This document shows, piece by piece, positions 45,696 to 55,717 of a stretch of DNA of 64,000 bases; within the stretch, counting starts at the first letter, position 1, and every line of letters begins with the position of its first letter. Origin of the DNA: Pseudomonas sp. RC10 (GTDB lineage: Bacteria; Pseudomonadota; Gammaproteobacteria; Pseudomonadales; Pseudomonadaceae); the NCBI RefSeq assembly GCF_038397775.1, contig NZ_CP151650.1, forward strand, positions 434,001 through 498,000. Direction: 5' to 3'. A model generated the notes under the pieces. That model was given only the letters and a program-made list of their open reading frames with translations, was not told the origin of the DNA and did not search any database. Position numbers and translations under genes: made by a program.

Positions 45696-46717
45696 GTGCC
45701 ACTCGCAGCCCCAAGGTTTCCGAACGCGTGGCGCCAAAGGCCGCCGAGCCGGGCCCGCAGAAGAAAAAGAAACACGACGATGATGATGGCCCAAGCTTTG
45801 GCCAACTGTTCAACGCATGGATCGAAGCCCATCGCTCCAGCATGGCCGACAGCTTGCGGCGTCTGGGCAAGCAGCCAATTGGCAGCTTCTTTACCTGTCT
45901 GGTGATGGCCGTTGCATTGAGCCTGCCGATGGGCTTGTCGTTGCTGCTGAGCAACGTCGAGCGGCTGGGCGGTTCGTGGCAGCGCGCGGCGCAGATCTCT
46001 CTTTATTTGCAACTGAATGCTTCGCCGAGTGAAGGCGAGGGGTTGGTCGCTCAGATCAAAGAGATGCCCGGCGTCGCCGAAGCAGAGTACATCTCCCGCG
46101 ATCAGGCGCTGAACGAGTTCCAGCAGCAATCAGGCCTGGGCGAAGCGCTCAAGGAATTGCCTGAAAACCCGCTGCCCGGCGTCGTGCTGGTGACCCCGCA
46201 GGAAGTTGACAAGCCGGCGCTGGAGGCATTACGTACGCGTCTCGCTGAATTGCCGAAAGTGCAGCAGGCGCAGCTGGATCTGGTCTGGGTCGAACGTCTG
46301 GCGGCGATTCTGAAATTGGGTGACCGCTTCGTGTTCGGCCTGACAGTGCTGTTGGTGGTGGCATTGTTATTGGTGATAGGCAATACCATCCGTCTTCATA
46401 TCGAGAACCGCCGCACCGAGATCGAAGTCATTAAACTAGTGGGCGGTACCGATGCCTACGTGCGCAGGCCCTTCCTTTATATGGGCGCGTTGTACGGCTT
46501 CGGCGCCGGGATTCTGTCTTGGGGTGTGCTGGCGTTCGGCCTGGACTGGTTGAACGAGGCGGTGGTGCGATTGGCTGGCCTTTATGGAAGCAATTTCGCA
46601 CTGGCGGGTGTGCCGGTTGCCGATGGTCTGTCCCTATTGCTTGGGGCGGTGTTGTTGGGGTATATCGGTGCGTGGATTGCCGTTGCACGCCATTTGAGAG
46701 AGCTGGCACCTCGTTGA
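45692..46717 (+). CDS. ftsX: Cell division membrane protein FtsX
   Basis: 341 residues. A cytoplasmic N-terminus with a run of Lys, His and Asp (KKKKHDDDDG) is longer than in E. coli. TM1 lies near 70-92, a periplasmic domain with SPSEGEGLVAQIKEMPGV follows, and three C-terminal TMs lie near 210-230, 260-280 and 305-328. The family role is control of EnvC-type amidase activators. It is followed after 138 bases by rpoH. Confidence 0.96.
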   Translation: MSATRSPKVSERVAPKAAEPGPQKKKKHDDDDGPSFGQLFNAWIEAHRSSMADSLRRLGKQPIGSFFTCLVMAVALSLPMGLSLLLSNVERLGGSWQRAAQISLYLQLNASPSEGEGLVAQIKEMPGVAEAEYISRDQALNEFQQQSGLGEALKELPENPLPGVVLVTPQEVDKPALEALRTRLAELPKVQQAQLDLVWVERLAAILKLGDRFVFGLTVLLVVALLLVIGNTIRLHIENRRTEIEVIKLVGGTDAYVRRPFLYMGALYGFGAGILSWGVLAFGLDWLNEAVVRLAGLYGSNFALAGVPVADGLSLLLGAVLLGYIGAWIAVARHLRELAPR

Positions 46718-46782
46718 GTTTTAATGTTCGGGTAATCTTTTAAGCGTAAATTTTGTTTCATCTATTGACTTTTCAGCTAAGG

Positions 46783-46809
46783 GAACTTGTTTAGCGGCTC
46801 CCGGTCAAT
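46783..46809 (+). promoter_or_regulatory. Candidate AlgU (sigma-E) promoter of rpoH
   Basis: GAACTT at 46783-46788 and TCAAT at 46805-46809 are separated by 16 bases, matching the AlgU/RpoE consensus GAACTT-N16-TCNNA. The predicted start is about 40 bases before rpoH. A TTGACT at 46765 with a weak -10 may mark an additional sigma-70 promoter. Confidence 0.65.
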
Positions 46810-46855
46810 TTCGCAGTGCTGAACTGCACGAGTCATGTGTCGGAGGTTTTTTCGT

Positions 46856-47710
46856 ATGACCAATTCTTTGCAACCTGCTTATGCCTTGGTTCCGGGTGCA
46901 AACCTGGAAGCCTATGTGCACACGGTCAACAGCATTCCATTGCTGACGCCCGAGCAGGAGCGTGAACTGGCCGAGAGTCTCTATTACGAGCAGGATTTAG
47001 GGGCGGCTCGGCAGATGGTGCTCGCCCACCTGCGTTTTGTCGTGCATATCGCACGTAGTTATTCCGGTTATGGACTGGCTCAGGCTGACCTGATCCAGGA
47101 AGGTAACGTCGGTCTGATGAAGGCCGTGAAGCGTTTCAACCCAGAAATGGGCGTGCGTCTGGTGTCGTTCGCCGTGCACTGGATCAAAGCTGAGATTCAC
47201 GAGTTCATTCTGCGCAACTGGCGCATCGTGAAAGTCGCGACCACCAAGGCCCAGCGCAAGCTGTTCTTCAACCTGCGCAGCCAGAAGAAACGTCTGGCGT
47301 GGCTGAACAACGAAGAAGTGCACCGTGTGGCTGAAAGCCTCGGTGTGGAGCCGCGTGAAGTGCGCGAGATGGAAAGCCGTTTGACCGGTCACGACATGGC
47401 GTTCGACCCGGCTGCTGAAGCCGACGACGACAGCGCGTTCCAGTCTCCGGCCAACTACCTGGAAGACCATCGTTACGATCCAGCGCGTCAGCTGGAAGAT
47501 TCCGACTGGACTGATAGCTCGACCGCCAACCTGCACGAAGCCTTGAACGTGCTGGACGACCGTAGCCGCGACATCCTCTACCAGCGCTGGCTGGCCGAGG
47601 AAAAGGCGACGCTGCACGACCTGGCCGAAAAGTACAACGTCTCAGCCGAGCGTATCCGCCAGCTCGAAAAGAGCGCGATGAACAAGCTCAAACTGTCGAT
47701 TGCTGCGTAA
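46856..47710 (+). CDS. rpoH: RNA polymerase heat-shock sigma factor RpoH (sigma-32)
   Basis: 284 residues from the ATG at 46856, preceded by GGAGG. Regions 2.1-2.4 contain [32 protein letters not shown] sequence (seen in order, not quoted in full) and [12 protein letters not shown]. The RpoH box follows in [17 protein letters not shown] near residue 133, which separates it from RpoD and RpoS. Region 4 ends with [20 protein letters not shown]. It directs transcription of chaperone and protease genes. An AlgU-type promoter links it to envelope stress. Confidence 0.98.
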   Translation: MTNSLQPAYALVPGANLEAYVHTVNSIPLLTPEQERELAESLYYEQDLGAARQMVLAHLRFVVHIARSYSGYGLAQADLIQEGNVGLMKAVKRFNPEMGVRLVSFAVHWIKAEIHEFILRNWRIVKVATTKAQRKLFFNLRSQKKRLAWLNNEEVHRVAESLGVEPREVREMESRLTGHDMAFDPAAEADDDSAFQSPANYLEDHRYDPARQLEDSDWTDSSTANLHEALNVLDDRSRDILYQRWLAEEKATLHDLAEKYNVSAERIRQLEKSAMNKLKLSIAA

Positions 47711-47727
47711 GCGGTCAACCGAAATGC

Positions 47728-47757
47728 AAAACGCCCCGAGATGATCGGGGCGTTTTT
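47728..47757 (+). terminator. Rho-independent terminator of rpoH
   Basis: ACGCCCCGA and TCGGGGCGT pair around GATGA, followed by TTTTT. It is 20 bases after the rpoH stop. Confidence 0.93.
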
Positions 47758-47780
47758 GTTTGTGAGCCTGATGATGACCT

Positions 47781-47867
47781 GTAGGAGTGAGCTTGCTCGC
47801 GATAGCGGCCTTTCAGTCACTGCCTGGGTGTCTGGTATGACGCCATCGCGAGCAAGCTCACTCCTAC
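47781..47867. repeat. REPIN-like inverted doublet, class A
   Basis: GTAGGAGTGAGCTTGCTCG and its inverse ending CTCCTAC are about 40 bases apart, between convergent rpoH and mtgA. Confidence 0.92.
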
Positions 47868-47898
47868 AGGTTTTGCGTGTGGCTCTAAAAGGTTTGGT

Positions 47899-48609
47899 TT
47901 ACCACTCTCGCCGATTGTTTATCCCCACCAGATACTCATCCCCACCCAACTGGCGCATCTGTTGACGAATCCACCCGGCGCGGCGCGACACATAGCTGGT
48001 GGGGTGGCTGGCGCTCCATTCCCGAGGACTGGGCAGCACGGCGGCGAGGTAGCTGGCCTGCTGGGTCGAGAGCTGGCTGGCGTTGACGTGGAAGTGATGT
48101 TGCGCCGCAGCCTGGGCGCCGAACACGCCGTCGTCCCATTCCACACTGTTGACGTAAACCTCAAGAATCCGTTGCTTGGACCAGAGCACTTCGATCAGGC
48201 CGGTGAACCAGGCTTCCAGACCCTTGCGCAGATAACTGCGGCCGGACCACAAAAAGAGGTTTTTCGAGACCTGCTGGCTCAGCGTGCTGGCGCCGCGAAT
48301 CGAGCCGCCACGTTCGTTATGAACCAGTGCGGCCTGGATGGCGTCGATATCGAAACCCCAGTGCTCGGCGAATTTCTGGTCTTCACCTGCGATGACGGCA
48401 ACTTTCAGGTCGTCGGAGATTCTCTCCCACGGTTGCCAGTCCCGTTGCAGGTCGATGGGTTGGCCGTCGAGCCAGGACTCGACCTTGCGCTCGACCATCA
48501 ACGCGGTGAACGGCGGAGGCACGAAGCGAAAGATCAAAACCAGCACGACACTGGCCGCTGCGAACCAGAGCAGGCCTTTGGCGACACGACGGAGAAGAAA
48601 ACGCAGCAT
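47899..48609 (-). CDS. mtgA: Monofunctional peptidoglycan glycosyltransferase
   Basis: 236 residues from the ATG at 48609. One N-terminal membrane helix (about 10-32) is followed by a GT51 domain. The catalytic Glu is in IAGEDQKFAEHWGFD near residue 79, and the later motifs are GASTLSQQVSKNLFLW and ILEVYVNSVEWDDGVFG. It polymerises lipid II into glycan strands at the periplasmic face. The frame extends 18 codons upstream but would move the helix inward. Confidence 0.96.
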   Translation of the reverse strand: MLRFLLRRVAKGLLWFAAASVVLVLIFRFVPPPFTALMVERKVESWLDGQPIDLQRDWQPWERISDDLKVAVIAGEDQKFAEHWGFDIDAIQAALVHNERGGSIRGASTLSQQVSKNLFLWSGRSYLRKGLEAWFTGLIEVLWSKQRILEVYVNSVEWDDGVFGAQAAAQHHFHVNASQLSTQQASYLAAVLPSPREWSASHPTSYVSRRAGWIRQQMRQLGGDEYLVGINNRREW

Positions 48610-48688
48610 AGGGATGGCTTGGCCGAACCGGTTGAGCGGGCCATTATACAGACCACGCGCCATTGAACGACTTTGCCTGGAGTTTCAC

Positions 48689-49072
48689 ATGTTACGAACC
48701 TTTCTGATGTTGGCGGCTTTCTTCGGATTCACCGGCGTCGCCCTTGGCGCATTCGCGGCCCATGGCCTGAAAAACCGCCTGACGCCTGAGTACCTGGCGA
48801 TTTTTCACACCGGCGTGCTGTATCAATTGATCCACACCCTTGCGATCTTTGGTGTGGCGATTCTGGCGACGCAGATTCAGGGGCGACTGGTCAGCTACGC
48901 GGGCATCGCCTTTGTGCTGGGTATTTTGCTGTTCTCCGGCAGTCTTTACCTGCTGACCCTCACCGGCGTCAGCAAACTGGGCATCATCACGCCGATCGGC
49001 GGGCTGTGCTTTCTAATCGGCTGGTTCATTCTGGGCTGGCTCGCCTGGCGTCTGGGGCTCGATACGCTCTAA
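48689..49072 (+). CDS. DUF423 family membrane protein
   Basis: 127 residues with four membrane helices and the family's N-terminal pattern FGFTGVALGAFAAHGLKNRL, then FHTGVLYQLIHTLAIF. Members (YgdD-like) are inner-membrane proteins of unknown function. The ATG at 48689 gives the usual length. It is divergent from mtgA with an 79-base gap. Confidence 0.88.
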   Translation: MLRTFLMLAAFFGFTGVALGAFAAHGLKNRLTPEYLAIFHTGVLYQLIHTLAIFGVAILATQIQGRLVSYAGIAFVLGILLFSGSLYLLTLTGVSKLGIITPIGGLCFLIGWFILGWLAWRLGLDTL

Positions 49073-49183
49073 AGAGAACCTGACCCGGCAGTCCGATGTG
49101 AGACGAATGGCACTGCTTTGCCTTGGTCCCATCGGCTGATCGGGCTAGAATGCTCGCCCCTAAAAATGATGGCTGCCTTTCGC

Positions 49184-49384
49184 ATGCGCATTCAGTTGAA
49201 CGGTGAATCCTACGAACTGCCCGATGGCGAGACCGTCGCGGCGTTGCTGAACCGTCTGGAGCTGACGGGGCGTCGAATCGCGGTGGAGCTGAATCTGGAT
49301 ATCGTCCCGCGCAGCCAACACGCTTCCACGGCGCTGAACGAAGGCGATCAGGTCGAAGTGGTCCACGCCATCGGCGGCGGCTGA
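49184..49384 (+). CDS. thiS: Thiamine biosynthesis sulfur carrier ThiS
   Basis: A 66-residue ubiquitin-like protein ending in Gly-Gly-Gly (VVHAIGGG), the end that is adenylated and thiocarboxylated. It has RIQLNGESYELPDGETVAALL at the start, typical of ThiS. Sulfur passes from it to the thiazole made by ThiG, whose gene follows after 67 bases; ThiI (9593) may supply the sulfur. No THI-box (TPP riboswitch) was recognised upstream. Confidence 0.93.
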   Translation: MRIQLNGESYELPDGETVAALLNRLELTGRRIAVELNLDIVPRSQHASTALNEGDQVEVVHAIGGG

Positions 49385-49451
49385 TTCGCAGCGCCGCAGC
49401 CGGCCCGATCCAGAAGAACTGCAAGAACCTCAACCGTAAAGAGGATTTCCG

Positions 49452-50246
49452 ATGAGCAATGTTCGTAGCGACAAGCCGTTTACAGTGGCCGGTCGTACTT
49501 TCCAGTCGCGCCTGTTGGTCGGCACGGGCAAGTACAAGGATATGGAAGAAACCCGTCTGGCCATCGAGGCCTCGGGCGCCGAAATCGTCACCTTCGCTGT
49601 GCGCCGCACCAACCTCGGCCAGACCGAAGGCGAACCGAACCTCCTCCAAGTGCTGTCACCGGATCGCTACACCTTCTTGCCAAACACGGCTGGCTGCTAC
49701 GACGCCATCGAAGCCGTGCGCACCTGCCGCCTCGCTCGCGAACTGCTCGATGGCCACAACCTCGTGAAACTGGAAGTCTTGGCTGACCAGAAGACTCTGT
49801 TCCCGAACGTGATCGAAACCCTCAAAGCCGCCGAAACGCTGGTCAAGGAAGGCTTTGACGTGATGGTGTACACCAGCGACGACCCGATCATCGCGCGTCA
49901 ATTGGCCGAAATCGGCTGCTGCGCGATCATGCCGCTGGCCGGTCTGATCGGCAGCGGTCTTGGGATCTGCAACCCCTACAACCTGCAGATCATTCTCGAA
50001 GAATCGAAAGTCCCGGTGCTGGTCGATGCCGGTGTCGGCACAGCCTCCGACGCCACCATCGCCATGGAACTGGGCTGCGAAGCGGTGCTGATGAACTCGG
50101 CCATCGCCCACGCGCAACAACCGATCCTCATGGCCGAAGCCATGAAACACGCCATCCTGGCAGGCCGCATGGCTTACCTGGCTGGCCGTATGCAGAAGAA
50201 ACTCTATGCCAGCGCGTCCTCGCCGCTGGATGGTCTGATCAAGTAA
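49452..50246 (+). CDS. thiG: Thiazole synthase ThiG
   Basis: A 264-residue (beta-alpha)8 enzyme. It has [20 protein letters not shown] at the start, the Schiff-base Lys in [15 protein letters not shown] near residue 106, and phosphate-binding loops [13 protein letters not shown] and [11 protein letters not shown]. It assembles the thiazole phosphate from deoxyxylulose phosphate, dehydroglycine and ThiS thiocarboxylate. It is part of a thiS-thiG-trmB run. Confidence 0.98.
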   Translation: MSNVRSDKPFTVAGRTFQSRLLVGTGKYKDMEETRLAIEASGAEIVTFAVRRTNLGQTEGEPNLLQVLSPDRYTFLPNTAGCYDAIEAVRTCRLARELLDGHNLVKLEVLADQKTLFPNVIETLKAAETLVKEGFDVMVYTSDDPIIARQLAEIGCCAIMPLAGLIGSGLGICNPYNLQIILEESKVPVLVDAGVGTASDATIAMELGCEAVLMNSAIAHAQQPILMAEAMKHAILAGRMAYLAGRMQKKLYASASSPLDGLIK

Positions 50247-50256
50247 GAGCCTGTTG

Positions 50257-51015
50257 ATGATTGATTCGCAAACGCCTGACCCACTTCCGGACGACGAAGT
50301 GATGAACGACGAAGACGGTAAAGCCCAGGGCGATGACAGCCACCATCGACGCATCAAGAGCTTCGTGATGCGCGCAGGTCGCATGACTGAAGGCCAGCAA
50401 CGCGGTCTGGACCAGGGCAAGCCGCTGTTCGTGCTGCCGCTGGCGGACGCGCCGGTTGATTTCGACAAGGTGTTCGGTCGCTCGGCGCCGCGCACCCTGG
50501 AAATCGGTTTCGGCATGGGCCACTCGTTGCTGGAAATGGCCGCAGCCGCGCCGGAGCAGGATTTCATCGGCGTCGAAGTGCACCGCCCAGGTGTTGGCGC
50601 GCTGCTCAATGGCGTGCTGACGCAAGGCCTGACCAACCTGCGGGTCTACGATTGCGACGCGATCGAAGTGCTCAACCGCTGCGTGGCCGACAATAGCCTT
50701 GATCGTCTCATGCTGTTCTTCCCGGACCCGTGGCACAAGGCGCGTCATCACAAACGCCGCATCGTACAAGCCGAATTCGCTGAACTGGTGCGCACCAAGC
50801 TCAAGCCGGGCGGCGTTCTGCACATGGCCACCGACTGGGAACCGTATGCCGAGTACATGCTGGAAGTGATGAACGTCGCGCCGGGTTATCGCAATCTGGC
50901 CGAAGACGGCAAATGCGTCCCGCGCCCTGCGGAGCGCCCGATCACCAAGTTCGAACGCCGTGGTGAGCGTTTGGGGCACGGGGTGTGGGATTTGAAGTTC
51001 GAGAAGCTGGCCTGA
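50257..51015 (+). CDS. trmB: tRNA (guanine-N7-)-methyltransferase
   Basis: 252 residues. The SAM motif is [16 protein letters not shown] near residue 80 and the family motif [18 protein letters not shown] near 150. It makes m7G46 in tRNA. The ATG at 50257 is preferred over the TTG at 50254. It follows thiG after 10 bases. Confidence 0.96.
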   Translation: MIDSQTPDPLPDDEVMNDEDGKAQGDDSHHRRIKSFVMRAGRMTEGQQRGLDQGKPLFVLPLADAPVDFDKVFGRSAPRTLEIGFGMGHSLLEMAAAAPEQDFIGVEVHRPGVGALLNGVLTQGLTNLRVYDCDAIEVLNRCVADNSLDRLMLFFPDPWHKARHHKRRIVQAEFAELVRTKLKPGGVLHMATDWEPYAEYMLEVMNVAPGYRNLAEDGKCVPRPAERPITKFERRGERLGHGVWDLKFEKLA

Positions 51016-51072
51016 TTCAACCGCGTCCCACCCAATAGGGTCGGACGCGGATTCAGAGGTTGGCATGAACCT

Positions 51073-51098
51073 GTGGGAGCGAATGAATTCGCTCCCAC
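51073..51098. repeat. Compact class B REP palindrome
   Basis: A single 26-base hairpin with GTGG heads at both ends: GTGGGAGCGAAT and its inverse meet with no spacer. It reads as a doublet whose middle has been lost. It lies between convergent trmB and the DUF3392 gene and could form a strong RNA hairpin. Confidence 0.85.
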
Positions 51099-51124
51099 AG
51101 TTCGTTTAGCGCCGGGGTTCAGGA

Positions 51125-51448
51125 TCACTTCCTGTCGGCAACAACCCCGATCAGCACCAGCACCACCAACAGCACGGGCGCCAGACTGTAGTTGTTGAAC
51201 TGGCTCAGCCCGCGCACGACCCAAGGTGTGGCGTAAATCAGCGCGGCGCCGCTACCGATGGTGCACAGGAGCGCCATGACCGGTACGCGCAATGCACCGG
51301 CAAAGCTGCTCAGGCGACCTTCAATCCAGCCTTTGATGTCTGCGCCGAACAGGATCAGCAGGCAGCCTACCAACGCCAGTGCGATTTCCGACAGGTTGCT
51401 GCGGCTCCAGCGTGAGACAGTGGCCAGCAGGTCGAGTACGAGGTCCAT
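51125..51448 (-). CDS. DUF3392 family membrane protein
   Basis: 107 residues with three hydrophobic segments, near 22-37, 55-75 and 88-103, and a short amphipathic start. The middle has ADIKGWIEGRLSSFAGALRV. It matches the length and layout of DUF3392, a family of unknown function next to hemW in Pseudomonas. It is 22 bases after hemW on the same strand. Confidence 0.8.
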   Translation of the reverse strand: MDLVLDLLATVSRWSRSNLSEIALALVGCLLILFGADIKGWIEGRLSSFAGALRVPVMALLCTIGSGAALIYATPWVVRGLSQFNNYSLAPVLLVVLVLIGVVADRK

Positions 51449-51470
51449 TCAGTTTCCTTTGCGTTAAGCC

Positions 51471-52685
51471 TTAAAGAAGAAAGTACTGCAGCAGGTCGTT
51501 GAGGAACAGTTGACCTCGGGCAGTGGCCGCCAGACGCGTTGGATCGGTTTCCAGCAAGCCCCGTTGTTCGGCCTGCTGACGCGCACTGGCGAGCGAATCG
51601 ACGCTTAGACCCGTGCGACGCTGAAATAATGCAGCGTCCACACCATTTGTCAGGCGCAGTGCGTTCATCAGGAATTCGAAGGGCATTTCGTCCAGTGGCA
51701 GCAGCTTTTCCCCCGCCTGAAAAGGCTTCGCCGGATTCAGGTAATCCTTGGGCAAACGGGTCTTCCACGTGCGCAGGATGCGACCATCGGGGTGACTGAG
51801 TTTGCCGTGAGCGCCCGCGCCAATGCCGATGAAATCGCCAAAGCTCCAGTAATTCAGGTTATGCCGCGCAGGACGGCCTGGTTGCGCATAGGCCGACACT
51901 TCGTACTGCGCGTAGCCGTTTTCCCTGAGCAGCGTCTGCCCCGCCTCCTGAATGTCCCAGAGGATATCGTCCTCCGGCAGCGTTGGCGGCTGATTCCAGA
52001 ACACGGTGTTCGGTTCGAGCGTCAGCTGATACCACGACAGATGCGTCGGGGCGAGGGCGATGGCCTGGCGCAAATCGCCCAACGCGTCGTCCTGCGACTG
52101 ATCCGGCAAGCCATGCATCAAGTCCAGATTGAAGTTATCAAAACCGGCCTGACGCGCCATGTCCGCCGCCCGCACAGCTTCATCGCCGTTGTGGATGCGG
52201 CCTAGCGCCTTGAGTTTGGCTTCCTGAAAGCTCTGGATGCCGATGGACAGGCGATTGATCCCCAGGCCGCGATAGGCGCTGAACTTGACCTGCTCGAACG
52301 TACCGGGGTTGGCTTCCAGCGTGATTTCAATGTCTGGGGCGAAACGGATGCGTTGCTCGACGCCTTTCAGTAATCGTCCCAATGCGTCGGCGCTGAACAG
52401 GCTGGGCGTACCGCCGCCGAAGAAGATCGAACTCAGCTCGCGTCCGTAGACGTGGGGCAGGTCCTGATCCAGGTCAGCCAACAGCGCGTCGACGTATTCC
52501 TGCTCGGGCAGAACAGGGCTGGCGGTATGGGAATTGAAGTCGCAGTACGGGCATTTGCGCACGCACCACGGGATATGGATGTACAGCGACAGCGGAGGCA
52601 GCTCGGGCAATGGGCTTCGAGGCTGTTCGGAGCTGAAACCGGCCGCACCAACGATCAGCGGCCGGGTGGTTGAATCCTGGGTCAT
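51471..52685 (-). CDS. hemW: Radical SAM haem chaperone HemW
   Basis: 404 residues. The radical-SAM cluster motif CVRKCPYC lies in [17 protein letters not shown] near residue 36. [31 protein letters not shown] and [11 protein letters not shown] follow. The C-terminal HemN-like domain ends near the stop. Once annotated as an oxygen-independent coproporphyrinogen oxidase, the HemW branch instead binds haem and delivers it. Its ATG overlaps the rdgB stop. Confidence 0.93.
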   Translation of the reverse strand: MTQDSTTRPLIVGAAGFSSEQPRSPLPELPPLSLYIHIPWCVRKCPYCDFNSHTASPVLPEQEYVDALLADLDQDLPHVYGRELSSIFFGGGTPSLFSADALGRLLKGVEQRIRFAPDIEITLEANPGTFEQVKFSAYRGLGINRLSIGIQSFQEAKLKALGRIHNGDEAVRAADMARQAGFDNFNLDLMHGLPDQSQDDALGDLRQAIALAPTHLSWYQLTLEPNTVFWNQPPTLPEDDILWDIQEAGQTLLRENGYAQYEVSAYAQPGRPARHNLNYWSFGDFIGIGAGAHGKLSHPDGRILRTWKTRLPKDYLNPAKPFQAGEKLLPLDEMPFEFLMNALRLTNGVDAALFQRRTGLSVDSLASARQQAEQRGLLETDPTRLAATARGQLFLNDLLQYFLL

Positions 52686-53290
52686 TTCCCCGCCACATCC
52701 AGGAGCAGGCGCTGACGCAGAATGGCCATGGCGCGGGCGCGGTGGCTGATCTGGTTCTTGTCGGCGGGCGTCAGCTCGGCGCTGGACAGGCCGCGCTCAG
52801 GCACCCAGAACAGCGGGTCATAGCCAAACCCATGCTCGCCACTGGCGGCGGTCAAAATGCGGCCATGCCACAGCCCTTCACAGAGGATAGGCAGCGGATC
52901 GTCGGCGTGACGGACCAGCGCCAACACGCACACGAACTGCGCGCCACGCTGCTCTTCCTGCACGTCTTTCAAAGCGTCGAGCAGCTTGGCGTTATTCGCC
53001 GCGTCGCCTTTGCCATCGGCGTAACGCGCTGAATAAATGCCCGGCGCTCCGCCGAGGAAGTCCACCGCCAGCCCTGAATCGTCGGCCAGCGCGGGCAGGC
53101 CGGAAATGCGTGCGGCATTGCGGGCCTTGAGGATCGCGTTCTCGACGAACGACAAGCCGGTTTCTTCAGGCTCGACGCTGCTGAACTCGCCAATCGAGCG
53201 CAGCTGCACGCTGCCGCCGAGCATGGCCTGGAGTTCTTTGAGTTTGCCGGCGTTGTGGCTGGCGAGTACGAGTTGGGAAAACGTCATCAT
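52682..53290 (-). CDS. rdgB: XTP/dITP diphosphatase
   Basis: 202 residues (201 if the second ATG at 53287 is used; that one has the better distance to GGACG). The Ham1 motif [15 protein letters not shown] opens the protein, then [11 protein letters not shown] and [11 protein letters not shown]. It removes inosine and xanthosine triphosphates from the nucleotide pool. It overlaps hemW and the DUF4426 gene by a few bases each. Confidence 0.96.
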   Translation of the reverse strand: MMTFSQLVLASHNAGKLKELQAMLGGSVQLRSIGEFSSVEPEETGLSFVENAILKARNAARISGLPALADDSGLAVDFLGGAPGIYSARYADGKGDAANNAKLLDALKDVQEEQRGAQFVCVLALVRHADDPLPILCEGLWHGRILTAASGEHGFGYDPLFWVPERGLSSAELTPADKNQISHRARAMAILRQRLLLDVAGK

Positions 53291-53733
53291 TCGTCCGAGA
53301 AAATCTGTTGGTTGAAGCTGAGCGTGTGCGTGTCGTCGTCCCCGGTCTTCACGTTGATGGTAAAGACATAGGTCGCCGAGCTGTCGGGCTCAACCGCAAA
53401 TTGCGCGAGATAATTCACCGCGCTGTTTTCGTTGAAGGGCTTGAAAGTCAGCGGCTTTTCGCGGCCCGTGAGGTCCTGGATCGTGCCGCTGACAGTGGCC
53501 GGAACGGTCTTGCCGTTCTTGACCGCCGTAATGTTGATCACGCCTTGGCCTTTGCTGCGAATCAGCCCGGCTTCCTGCGCGATGGCCGGTTGCAACAGGC
53601 CGGAGGCGAAGGCGTTGTAGTGAATGATCAGGTCGCCGAACTGTTCCTGTCGGTTCGGGCTGGCGCTGTTGGCGGCCATCAGCGGCGTCGCCAGCGTCAT
53701 TAGCATGCCCAGCAGTGCAATCAGACGAGCCAT
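53287..53733 (-). CDS. DUF4426 family exported protein
   Basis: 148 residues from the ATG at 53733. A signal peptide (about 1-20, ending MAA) and a beta-rich domain with [32 protein letters not shown] and [21 protein letters not shown]. The family is found between metW and rdgB in Pseudomonas and relatives; function unknown. Periplasmic location is inferred. Confidence 0.85.
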   Translation of the reverse strand: MARLIALLGMLMTLATPLMAANSASPNRQEQFGDLIIHYNAFASGLLQPAIAQEAGLIRSKGQGVINITAVKNGKTVPATVSGTIQDLTGREKPLTFKPFNENSAVNYLAQFAVEPDSSATYVFTINVKTGDDDTHTLSFNQQIFSDE

Positions 53734-53756
53734 GATCGTTCTCCTGTGAGTAGGAA

Positions 53757-54377
53757 TCACACGGCGATCTGGTGGTCCTGCAAGCCGGGGCTGCTGACCC
53801 GATAGATGCCGATCTCACCCAACAGATTAGGCCAAAGCTTGCTCGCCCAACCGTGACGATGCTGTTGATCGACAGCCAGCCGATCAATGACCTTCGCCGA
53901 GCGGCCCCGGCACAGGTCTTCGAAGTCTTCGAAGGTGCAGAAGTGAATGTTCGGCGTGTTGTACCACGTGTACGGCAGGAATTCGGAAACCGGCATCCGG
54001 CCCTTGCTCGCCAGGTACCAGCGGCAGCGCCAGTGACCGAAGTTCGGGAAGGTGATGATGCACTGGCGACCGACGCGCAGCATTTCGTCGAGGATGCGGT
54101 CGGGGTAGTGCACGGCTTGCAGCGCCTGCGTCATGACCACAATGTCGAAACTGTTGCTGGCAAAGTTGCCCAGCCCTTTGTCCAGGTCCTGCTCGATGAC
54201 GTTCACGCCACGGGCCACGCAGCGCGCGATGTTTTCGGCGTCGTTTTCCAGGCCGTAGCCGGTCACTTGCTTGTTGTCCTTCAGCCAGGCCAGCAATTCG
54301 CCGTCGCCACAGCCGAGGTCGAGCACGCGGCTGCCTGCCGGTATCCAGTCTTGGATGATTTCCAGGTCGGCTCTCAT
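53757..54377 (-). CDS. metW: Methionine biosynthesis protein MetW
   Basis: 206 residues from the ATG at 54377. A methyltransferase-like fold has VLDLGCGDGELLAWL near residue 24 and FDIVVMTQALQAVHYPD. ITFPNFGHWRCRWYLASKGRMP is the MetW signature region. MetW is needed for full activity of the partner acyltransferase MetX in proteobacteria. It starts 7 bases after the metX stop. Confidence 0.95.
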   Translation of the reverse strand: MRADLEIIQDWIPAGSRVLDLGCGDGELLAWLKDNKQVTGYGLENDAENIARCVARGVNVIEQDLDKGLGNFASNSFDIVVMTQALQAVHYPDRILDEMLRVGRQCIITFPNFGHWRCRWYLASKGRMPVSEFLPYTWYNTPNIHFCTFEDFEDLCRGRSAKVIDRLAVDQQHRHGWASKLWPNLLGEIGIYRVSSPGLQDHQIAV

Positions 54378-54384
54378 GGTGTCC

Positions 54385-55524
54385 TCAGAGTGCAATTCGG
54401 TTCATGTAGCTGGAGAAGGCCTGCAGGTAGCGCGGGATCGGCATCAGGAAGGCGTCGTGGCCCTGCGGTGCGTCGATTTCCAGGTAGCAGACGTCTTTCT
54501 TCGCTGCCATCAGCGCATCCACCAGTTCGCGGGAGCGGGCCGGGGAAAAGCGCCAGTCGGTGGTGAAGGACATCACGCAGAATTTCGCCGTGGCGCCAGC
54601 GAAGGTCGCCGCCAGGTTGTCGTCGAAGTTGGCCGCTGGATCGAAGTAGTCCAGCGCCTTGGTCATCAGCAGGTAGGTGTTGGCGTCGAAACGGCCAGAG
54701 AACTCTTCGCCCTGATAACGCAGGTAACTTTCGACCTGAAACTCGACGCTGTGGAAGTCGTAGTTGAGGTTTTCGTTCTTCAGGCCACGGCCGAATTTCT
54801 CGCCCATGGAGTCGTCGGACAGGTACGTGATGTGGCCGACCATGCGTGCCAGCATCAGGCCGCGCTTGGGGATCACGCCCATTTCCTGGAACGAGCCGCC
54901 GTGGAATTCCGGGTCAGTGAGGATCGCTTGTCGCGCCACTTCGTTGAAGGCGATGTTTTGCGCTGACAACTTGGGCGCCGAGGCAATGGCCAGGCAATGG
55001 CGCACGCGATCCGGGTACGTGATGGTCCACTGCAACGCCTGCATGCCGCCCAGACTGCCGCCGACGATGGCCGCCCATTGCATGATGCCGAGGGTGTCCG
55101 CCAGACGCGCCTGACTGTGCACCCAGTCCTCGACCGTCAGCACCGGGAAGTTGGCGCCGAAAGGCTTTCCGGTTTCCGGGTTGATGCTGCTCGGGCCAGT
55201 GGAGCCATTGCAGCCGCCGAGGTTATTCAGGCTGACGACGAAGAATTTGTCCGTGTCGATAGGCTTGCCGGGGCCGATACAGCTGTCCCACCAGCCGGGC
55301 TTGCGCTCATCTTCGCTGTGATAACCCGCAGCGTGATGATGGCCGGATAGGGCGTGACAGATCAGCACCGCGTTGCTCTTGGCAGCGTTGAGTTGACCGT
55401 AGGTTTCGTAGATGAGGTCGTAATCGGCCAGCGAACGCCCGCAGGCCAGAGCCAGTGGCTCGCTGAAATGCGCCATCTGCGGCGTGACTAGACCGACAGA
55501 ATCTTCGGGAAAGACCGTGGACAT
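54385..55524 (-). CDS. metX: Homoserine O-acyltransferase (probably O-succinyltransferase)
   Basis: A 379-residue alpha/beta hydrolase-fold enzyme. The nucleophile Ser is in [13 protein letters not shown] near residue 146, the Asp in [19 protein letters not shown], and the His in [10 protein letters not shown]. The frame opens at 55590, but the ATG at 55524 ([16 protein letters not shown]) matches the family. It acylates homoserine, the first step to methionine. In Pseudomonas MetX enzymes are mostly succinyltransferases; acyl choice is from family knowledge. Confidence 0.95.
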   Translation of the reverse strand: MSTVFPEDSVGLVTPQMAHFSEPLALACGRSLADYDLIYETYGQLNAAKSNAVLICHALSGHHHAAGYHSEDERKPGWWDSCIGPGKPIDTDKFFVVSLNNLGGCNGSTGPSSINPETGKPFGANFPVLTVEDWVHSQARLADTLGIMQWAAIVGGSLGGMQALQWTITYPDRVRHCLAIASAPKLSAQNIAFNEVARQAILTDPEFHGGSFQEMGVIPKRGLMLARMVGHITYLSDDSMGEKFGRGLKNENLNYDFHSVEFQVESYLRYQGEEFSGRFDANTYLLMTKALDYFDPAANFDDNLAATFAGATAKFCVMSFTTDWRFSPARSRELVDALMAAKKDVCYLEIDAPQGHDAFLMPIPRYLQAFSSYMNRIAL

Positions 55525-55615
55525 CGACCCTGCTCTCACTGAAATGAGGCGTAAGTCTAAAGATCGCGGGGGGTAGCGGCAAGCAAACAACGGGGCGGCT
55601 GGTAGATGAGTACCT

Positions 55616-55702
55616 GTAGGAGTGAGCTTACTCGCGATTGCGGTGTATCAGACGCCATCTACGGTTCTGACATACCGCCATCGCGAGCAAGCTCACTCCT
55701 AC
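55616..55702. repeat. REPIN-like inverted doublet, class A, with symmetric interior
   Basis: The left arm carries one change (GAGCTTACTCGC). The right arm is standard, ending CTCCTAC. The interior is also near-symmetric: GCGGTGTATCAGA faces TCTGACATACCGC with 2 mismatches. It lies between metX and the yggT gene. Confidence 0.9.
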
Positions 55703-55717
55703 AGGAGGGTGGCGGGT

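Noticed and set aside
49073..49183. TPP riboswitch upstream of thiS
   Set aside because: No THI-box motifs such as CTGAGA or ACCTGAT were recognised in the 111 bases before thiS.
55525..55615. SAM-type riboswitch or MetJ/MetR site upstream of metX
   Set aside because: No conserved SAM-riboswitch core or AGACGTCT-type repeat was found. The interval is short and ends at a REPIN.
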